Below, one piece after another: positions 59,503 to 64,000 of a stretch of DNA of 64,000 nt; position 1 is the first letter of the stretch, and each line of letters opens with the position of its first letter. Made by a program: the position numbers and the translations under genes. The notes under the pieces were generated by a model. The model was not told the DNA's origin and did no database searches. It saw nothing but the letters and a program-made list of their open reading frames with translations. Origin of the DNA: Komagataella phaffii GS115 (Eukaryota > Ascomycota > Pichiomycetes > Pichiales > Pichiaceae); NCBI RefSeq assembly GCF_000027005.1, contig NC_012966.1, forward strand, positions 868,001-932,000, in the 5' to 3' direction.

Positions 59503-61569
59503 CTACTGATCCACTTTTTCAGACGTAGCTTCAACTTCTTTTTCTTCCTCAAACATGTGCTCTTGGATAGTCCATAGCTCACTGTAGAGAGACCCTGGTT
59601 GTTGTAGTAACTCTTGATGGGTTCCTTCTTCGATTACATGGCCCTCTTTCAACACAATAATCTTGTCAGCATCAGCAATTGTTCTCAGACGATGAGCAAT
59701 TGAAACATTAGTGTTAGAGTTTTGTTTAAACACTTCTTTTATTGTCTTCAATAGGGCCTGTTCAGTATGAGTATCCAAGGCTGATGTTGCTTCATCGAAA
59801 AAAGTTATCTTAGAATTTTTCAATAACAGTCTTGAAATGGCAAGTCTTTGCTTTTCACCACCCGAAATCATCATACCCCTTTCACCCACTATAGTGTTCG
59901 AACCGTTGGGTAGATCTTGGATCAACTTGTCCAATTTGACCTGGCTGATGACATTTCTCACCTCATCGTCTGTAGCCGACAACCTTCCAAATCGAACATT
60001 CTCCCAGATCGTATCATTGAATAATGGAGTGTCTTGAGGAACAACCCCGATATGTTTTCGTAAGCTTTCCACGTTCACTTCTTTGATGTTCTGTCCATCT
60101 ATGTAAATTTTTCCCTCAGTGACGTCATAAAATCGGAATACCAGCCTCAATATAGTGGATTTTCCTGATCCTGAAGGACCCACAATGGCTACCTTGTGAC
60201 CAGCAGGAATAGTAAACGAACAGTTCTTCAAGATTGGCCTGTCAGGGTGGTATCCGAAAGAAACATTCTCAAATCGGATTTCTCCACCTTTCACAAGCAA
60301 GTCTGGGGCACCAGGAAGAGATTTAATCTCAACCTCCTCCTTTTGTAGCTTGAAAAGAGACTCCATGTCTAGCAAAGACTGTTTCAACTCCCTGTAGACA
60401 GAGCCCAGAAAGTTCAACGGAACGGAAAGTTGAAATACTAATTGATTGATAAGGACCAGGTCACCTACAGTCAAATATCCCTGGGATACTCCCACACATC
60501 CCATAAACATCATAGCTGTCAAAGAAGAGGTAAAGATAAGATTTTGGCCCGAGTTCAAGTATGCCAAGGACGTCGCTATCTTAATTTGAGCATCCTTGTA
60601 TTTTGTCAAAGCTGCATCATATTTCATTGACTGAAACGACTCATTGTTGAAATACTTGATCGATTCAAAATTGATCAGAGAATCAAGAGCCACTGATGCA
60701 GCTTGATTGTCAGCATTGTTCGCCTGTCTCCTAAAACCGGTTCTCCAAGTTGTTGTTCGGATTGTGAATATAGAATACGCAATCATGGTAGCTAGGGTTA
60801 CAGCTGCAAAAGACATTCCATAATTGTAAGTTAGAATACCACAAACAACCGAAATTTCAAAAGTTATAGGGATAATATGGAATACCATGGCACTTAGCAC
60901 GTAAGCGATACCTTTTGTACCACGGTCAATGGCACGAGTCAACCCACCAGTTTGGCGAGTAAGATGGAAATTCAGATCCATATGCAACAAATGTACAAAA
61001 GTATTATGAGCCACTTTCATAATGGCGCTCTGAGCAACTCTAGCAAATATTGCGTTTCGAAGTTCACCAAAGAGCACAGCGCCAAATCGGGCACCACCAT
61101 AAGCAATGATCAGTGCTCCAATAACTGAAGTCACCGTTCCTACGTTTTGTTCCCAATCGATATTCATATTATCCACAATTGATTTGAAGAAAAAAGGAAC
61201 CTGAACATTGAGTAGCTTAGCAGCTACCAACAATGACAATGCAATAACAACACGAACTTTGGCAGCAAGGTTATCCTTGGGCCACAAGTAGGCCATTAAA
61301 TCCTTGATAATTTTCAATTGCGAAAGCTGCGGAAGTTTCCTATCCGGCTTGGAAGCCTTGTGACTGCTGAACCGTAGTTGAGGTTGATAAACTGGTTTCA
61401 AGGCAGACTTGTATGTGATTGCACTGGCATTTCTAAATCCTGAGTGAAATACCGATTGATACCTAAAAGAAATAGCGGGTCGAAACTTAAAGGAAGGCGG
61501 TAACCTAATGGGTGTCCTCATTATAGACGAGAACGATGGCAAACCATTGCAGGACAACCTTGTTCTCAT
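59503..61569 (-). CDS. ATM1: ATM1, mitochondrial ABC exporter for Fe-S biogenesis
   Basis: 688 residues. Atm1 is an inner-membrane half-transporter that exports a sulfur/glutathione compound for cytosolic Fe-S assembly and iron sensing. Seen: an Arg/Ser-rich presequence ([13 protein letters not shown]...), six membrane helices, Walker [10 protein letters not shown] (about 463), signature [12 protein letters not shown] (about 565) and Walker [11 protein letters not shown] (about 588). The frame runs on through the tRNA gene to a GTG at 61731, but the ATG at 61569 begins the presequence. Only 116 bases separate it from the 3' end of tRNA-Lys, so its promoter must overlap or abut the Pol III gene. 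Confidence 0.95.
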   Translation of the reverse strand: MRTRLSCNGLPSFSSIMRTPIRLPPSFKFRPAISFRYQSVFHSGFRNASAITYKSALKPVYQPQLRFSSHKASKPDRKLPQLSQLKIIKDLMAYLWPKDNLAAKVRVVIALSLLVAAKLLNVQVPFFFKSIVDNMNIDWEQNVGTVTSVIGALIIAYGGARFGAVLFGELRNAIFARVAQSAIMKVAHNTFVHLLHMDLNFHLTRQTGGLTRAIDRGTKGIAYVLSAMVFHIIPITFEISVVCGILTYNYGMSFAAVTLATMIAYSIFTIRTTTWRTGFRRQANNADNQAASVALDSLINFESIKYFNNESFQSMKYDAALTKYKDAQIKIATSLAYLNSGQNLIFTSSLTAMMFMGCVGVSQGYLTVGDLVLINQLVFQLSVPLNFLGSVYRELKQSLLDMESLFKLQKEEVEIKSLPGAPDLLVKGGEIRFENVSFGYHPDRPILKNCSFTIPAGHKVAIVGPSGSGKSTILRLVFRFYDVTEGKIYIDGQNIKEVNVESLRKHIGVVPQDTPLFNDTIWENVRFGRLSATDDEVRNVISQVKLDKLIQDLPNGSNTIVGERGMMISGGEKQRLAISRLLLKNSKITFFDEATSALDTHTEQALLKTIKEVFKQNSNTNVSIAHRLRTIADADKIIVLKEGHVIEEGTHQELLQQPGSLYSELWTIQEHMFEEEKEVEATSEKVDQ

Positions 61570-61677
61570 CTTTTGTTTGGGAGGAGAGATACCGAGTGTC
61601 TGACTTTCAAGTGACAGTTGGGTCTGATGTACAATATTCACGTGATCAGAAACAAGGAGGTGGAGAGAATGAAAAAT

Positions 61678-61683
61678 AAAAAA
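61678..61683 (-). terminator. Pol III terminator T-run for tRNA-Lys
   Basis: Six consecutive T on the minus strand start two bases after the tRNA-Lys discriminator base, followed by ATTTTT. This is a standard RNA polymerase III stop. Confidence 0.85.
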
Positions 61684-61685
61684 GA

Positions 61686-61758
61686 AGCCCAACGCGGGGC
61701 TTGAACCCGCAACCTTGTGATTAAGAGTCACACGCTCTACCGATTGAGCTAGCCAGGC
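61686..61758 (-). tRNA. tRNA-Lys (anticodon CTT), no intron
   Basis: 73 nt on the minus strand. The seven-pair acceptor stem GCCTGGC/GTTGGGC contains several G-T pairs. The D-arm is AGCTCAATCGGTAGAGC (A box), the anticodon loop CTCTTAA carries CTT, and GGTTCAAGCCC forms the T-loop (B box). The discriminator is T, as in other yeast tRNA-Lys(CTT). No intron. The 3' CCA is not encoded. Confidence 0.97.
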
Positions 61759-62241
61759 TGTTTTATTTCTAGGAATTAAGGAGATAACCTTAAAGTTAAC
61801 TCAAGAAACACTCTAAAACGAGTGGTGGATTATCATTACCAGTTAGCTTAGTGTTCGCCATATTATAGACCTAGCGATTGTTTAATAGATTGAAGCACAT
61901 TCCAACAGGATGAAATTCAGAGGACTTACGGGTAATGTGCACCTGAAATGAGAACTTTTGTAAGAATGTCAACTTAATTTGTGATAGATACTCGTATGTC
62001 TAAATCAGCTAACTAGAATGAAATTAACAAACTTGGGTCATTATCTTAGAAATGCTACATTCAAGTGATACGGAAGTATAACGGTAGAAAAATAAAAATC
62101 GGATTTGATCCTCGAGTGCATTGTATGTGTGGTTGAGTTCAATATCTCTCAAATATAGCATAGACAGTAAGGTCAGTATTGACGCAAATATTGAAGCTGA
62201 CAGCTTGGTGTCTATCTTTGGGTGAATTAACATTACATCCT
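61759..62241. other. Intergenic between tRNA-Lys and MSC2
   Basis: 483 bases. A small minus-strand frame at 62024-62245 starts at GTG; an internal ATG at 62233 would encode a hydrophobic segment (SASIFASILTLLSML) and about 70 residues. It overlaps the MSC2 stop region, has no family match that I know, and may be chance. Nothing else seen. Confidence 0.4.
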
Positions 62242-64000
62242 TCACTGTGAATTAACAATACCTGTCCTGCGACACCAACAATCGTCTATCTCGTTCTCGT
62301 ATTGAATGTAAACTTTGTCGAAAGCAGGATTATTCGTAAGAAGTGCTTGAACTTTTTGTTTGATGGATAATGAATTCTCAGTTCTATAATATTGAATATG
62401 AATGTAGCCTGTGAGGGTATCCTTGGGACCATTTCCATTGAGAGGCCAAAATCTTGGTGTTGAGTAAGATTTTACAGCATGGATCGAAGATAATGCCGAT
62501 AAGAAATCCTTAATCGCCTGATCATGATTACCAGTGACCGAGAGGAGCAAATTCTTGCTCGAAGACTTCAATAATGGTAAGGAACTAACAAAAATCAAAG
62601 ATGCAATAGTCAACGACATTATAGGATCCAGGATTTGAATGTTAAGCCATTTAATCAACAAGGTGGAAATAACAACCCCAACAGATCCCAGGGTATCAGC
62701 AAGAATGTGAAGAAAAATACCACGCATGTTGTCATTGTCAGCAACTGTGTGTTGTGGATGGTCTGGAGTTTTGTGTTCATCGTGGTCATCTTCACACTTG
62801 GAATGCGAGTGGTCATGAGCATGGGTATTATTATTTTCATGTGAATGGCTATGATCGTGGCTATGACTATGTCCGTGACTATGTCCGTGGCTGTGTCCGT
62901 GATCAAACGAATAGATCCCGACTAGGTTTACCACAAGTCCTAAAAAGCTGACAATTAGTAGTTCATTTGTTTTTTGAAGGTCAACTGGATGGAAAATACG
63001 GTGAATTCCTTCACTGAAAATCCCAAAGACTATCCCCAGCAATAAACTTGCATTTGTAAAACCTGCTAAAGTTTCAATCCTTGCAAGTCCAAAAGGATAA
63101 AGGTTTGCAGAATCATAGAATTGAATACTATTCAGTTGAGCCTTTTTGACTTCATATTCTTGCCTCGGTAAATGTCCATACCTTTTTTTGAGTTTACGTT
63201 CACGCTCTTCTCGGAGAGCCTTAGAAGCTTTTTGTCTTTCAAGGTCTTCGGCAGCAAAAAAGTTGGCAAGCAGCCCCAAAAGTAATGATGTGCAGTCCAA
63301 TAGCATGTGCAAAGAATCGCTCAACAAACTTAGAGATTTGGAACGGAAGGAATACAACAATTGTACCAACATGAATGAGGTGTTCAGAAGAAGAAAGTTG
63401 AAAATGGAGCTTGACTTTTGAGACTTGAGTAAACGACTAATGAATGAGGGTTTCGCAGCTGAGCTGCGGGGCTCTTTTGGATGCAAAGACTTGTTAAAGT
63501 TTGCTTCATCAATGGCGTCTTCCAGCGACAATGGTTTCAAAAATATCATGACGAAACCGTTAAGTGACAACTCAAACAGGTATTCCAGGAAGTGCTTCGG
63601 AATGCTGAGAAATGACACCACCATGCAAATTAGACTGAGAATCAAGAGATGAGCCTTAGGATTGGTCAAGAATGCTGAACGGTCGAACGCTTGAAAAGGT
63701 GATTGCAAACGTGATTCTGTCTGAGAAACGGTTAATAGTACTAATGATCCCACAGCAATGAACAACATTTGAAAATTGATACTATCAAGTCCCCACCAAA
63801 GTAGCAGAGCAAAACTGACAGCTGATATCAAAACATGTCTCAACTTGCCTTCGGAACCAGCAAGGCTTAATCCGTTACGATTGAAATGTAAGAAAATCCA
63901 ATAAGGGATCAATAGACTGAGATAGGAAATCACCAATTTTGGAAACACATCTTTGTCATGATTTCTTGCCACGTCGTAAATAAAGTAAATCCCTGCAAAA
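62242..64000 (-). CDS. MSC2: MSC2, ER zinc transporter (N-terminus beyond window)
   Basis: Partial: the frame is open to base 64000 and its start lies outside. CDF-family subunit that, with Zrg17, imports zinc into the ER lumen. About 12 membrane segments are expected. Seen here: several N-terminal hydrophobic segments, SLSLLSDSLHMLLDC with the HxxxD metal site, the long His-rich loop of repeated GHSH (around 62760-62910), HILADTLGSVGVVIS with a second HxxxD (HILAD), and the C-terminal cytosolic domain. The GTG at 63972 is only the first alternative codon in view, not the start. The stop is TGA or TAA adjacent to 62242. Confidence 0.92.
   Translation of the reverse strand, partial: FAGIYFIYDVARNHDKDVFPKLVISYLSLLIPYWIFLHFNRNGLSLAGSEGKLRHVLISAVSFALLLWWGLDSINFQMLFIAVGSLVLLTVSQTESRLQSPFQAFDRSAFLTNPKAHLLILSLICMVVSFLSIPKHFLEYLFELSLNGFVMIFLKPLSLEDAIDEANFNKSLHPKEPRSSAAKPSFISRLLKSQKSSSIFNFLLLNTSFMLVQLLYSFRSKSLSLLSDSLHMLLDCTSLLLGLLANFFAAEDLERQKASKALREERERKLKKRYGHLPRQEYEVKKAQLNSIQFYDSANLYPFGLARIETLAGFTNASLLLGIVFGIFSEGIHRIFHPVDLQKTNELLIVSFLGLVVNLVGIYSFDHGHSHGHSHGHSHSHDHSHSHENNNTHAHDHSHSKCEDDHDEHKTPDHPQHTVADNDNMRGIFLHILADTLGSVGVVISTLLIKWLNIQILDPIMSLTIASLIFVSSLPLLKSSSKNLLLSVTGNHDQAIKDFLSALSSIHAVKSYSTPRFWPLNGNGPKDTLTGYIHIQYYRTENSLSIKQKVQALLTNNPAFDKVYIQYENEIDDCWCRRTGIVNSQ

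Noticed and set aside
61570..61731. Longer ATM1 frame starting at 61731
   Set aside because: It begins at GTG inside the tRNA-Lys gene; the ATG at 61569 starts a normal mitochondrial presequence.
62024..62245. Possible small membrane protein on the minus strand
   Set aside because: Begins at GTG, overlaps the MSC2 3' end, no family match; kept only as a note in the intergenic entry.
62760..62910. His-codon repeat read as a CRISPR-like or tandem repeat array
   Set aside because: It is the coding repeat for the His-rich loop of MSC2.

Overview
The window is nuclear DNA of a budding yeast, and the gene set points to Komagataella (Pichia pastoris / K. phaffii). It carries three beta-1,2-mannosyltransferase (BMT) genes, a sphingolipid C9-methyltransferase, a methylmalonate-semialdehyde-type dehydrogenase, COX15, RFT1 and ATG5. 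Genes are dense and on both strands. Introns are few and mostly very short (49-66 nt), with TACTAAC-like branch points. Species and chromosome (probably chromosome 4 of K. phaffii) are inferred from gene content, not from an alignment.

Layout. 1-14006: the end of an unidentified gene, PIM1 (mitochondrial Lon), HAP3 divergent from RFT1, an HRD1-like ER RING ligase, then NCL1 (tRNA m5C), RRN10 (Pol I UAF), a zinc-knuckle protein, LSM2 with four exons, and COX15 (heme A synthase). 14769-19240: two tandem BMT genes with long Lys/Glu-rich tails. 19814-24938: EMP65/TAPT1-like, RTR1 (Pol II CTD phosphatase), a LYR-motif protein, a small acidic protein whose ATG stands alone in exon 1, and RPS13. 25527-34761: a Ser/Thr kinase, an ecdysoneless (ECD)-family protein divergent from ATG5, TRM140, and two unidentified low-complexity proteins. 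35240-47560: PBN1, SPB1, MTS1, a CLC-type chloride/proton exchanger, an unidentified 725-residue helical protein, and KAR4. 47820-57509: an unidentified acidic protein, a methylmalonate-semialdehyde-type dehydrogenase, a third BMT gene without the tail, a CDF metal transporter, an AVL9-family protein and COQ11. 57527-64000: DBP9, ATM1, a tRNA-Lys(CTT) gene and the truncated MSC2 zinc transporter.

Functional themes. Glycan and lipid synthesis is represented by RFT1, PBN1, three BMT genes and MTS1. RNA and ribosome production is represented by NCL1, RRN10, LSM2, RPS13, SPB1, DBP9, TRM140 and a tRNA. Mitochondrial function is represented by PIM1, COX15, ATM1, COQ11 and the LYR protein. No transposon, LTR, CRISPR array or viral remnant was seen.

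Ten introns were reconstructed by hand from splice signals and reading frame. Several long open frames begin at TTG or GTG; for those the first plausible ATG is given as the start. No wholly new multi-gene system is evident. The most unusual items are a 12-nt microexon in LSM2, frequent AAG 3' splice sites, the paired BMT genes with helical charged tails, a Tbf1/Cbf1-like RPS13 promoter with a rare GTGCGT 5' splice site, and a CCAAT triplet between the dehydrogenase and the third BMT gene.
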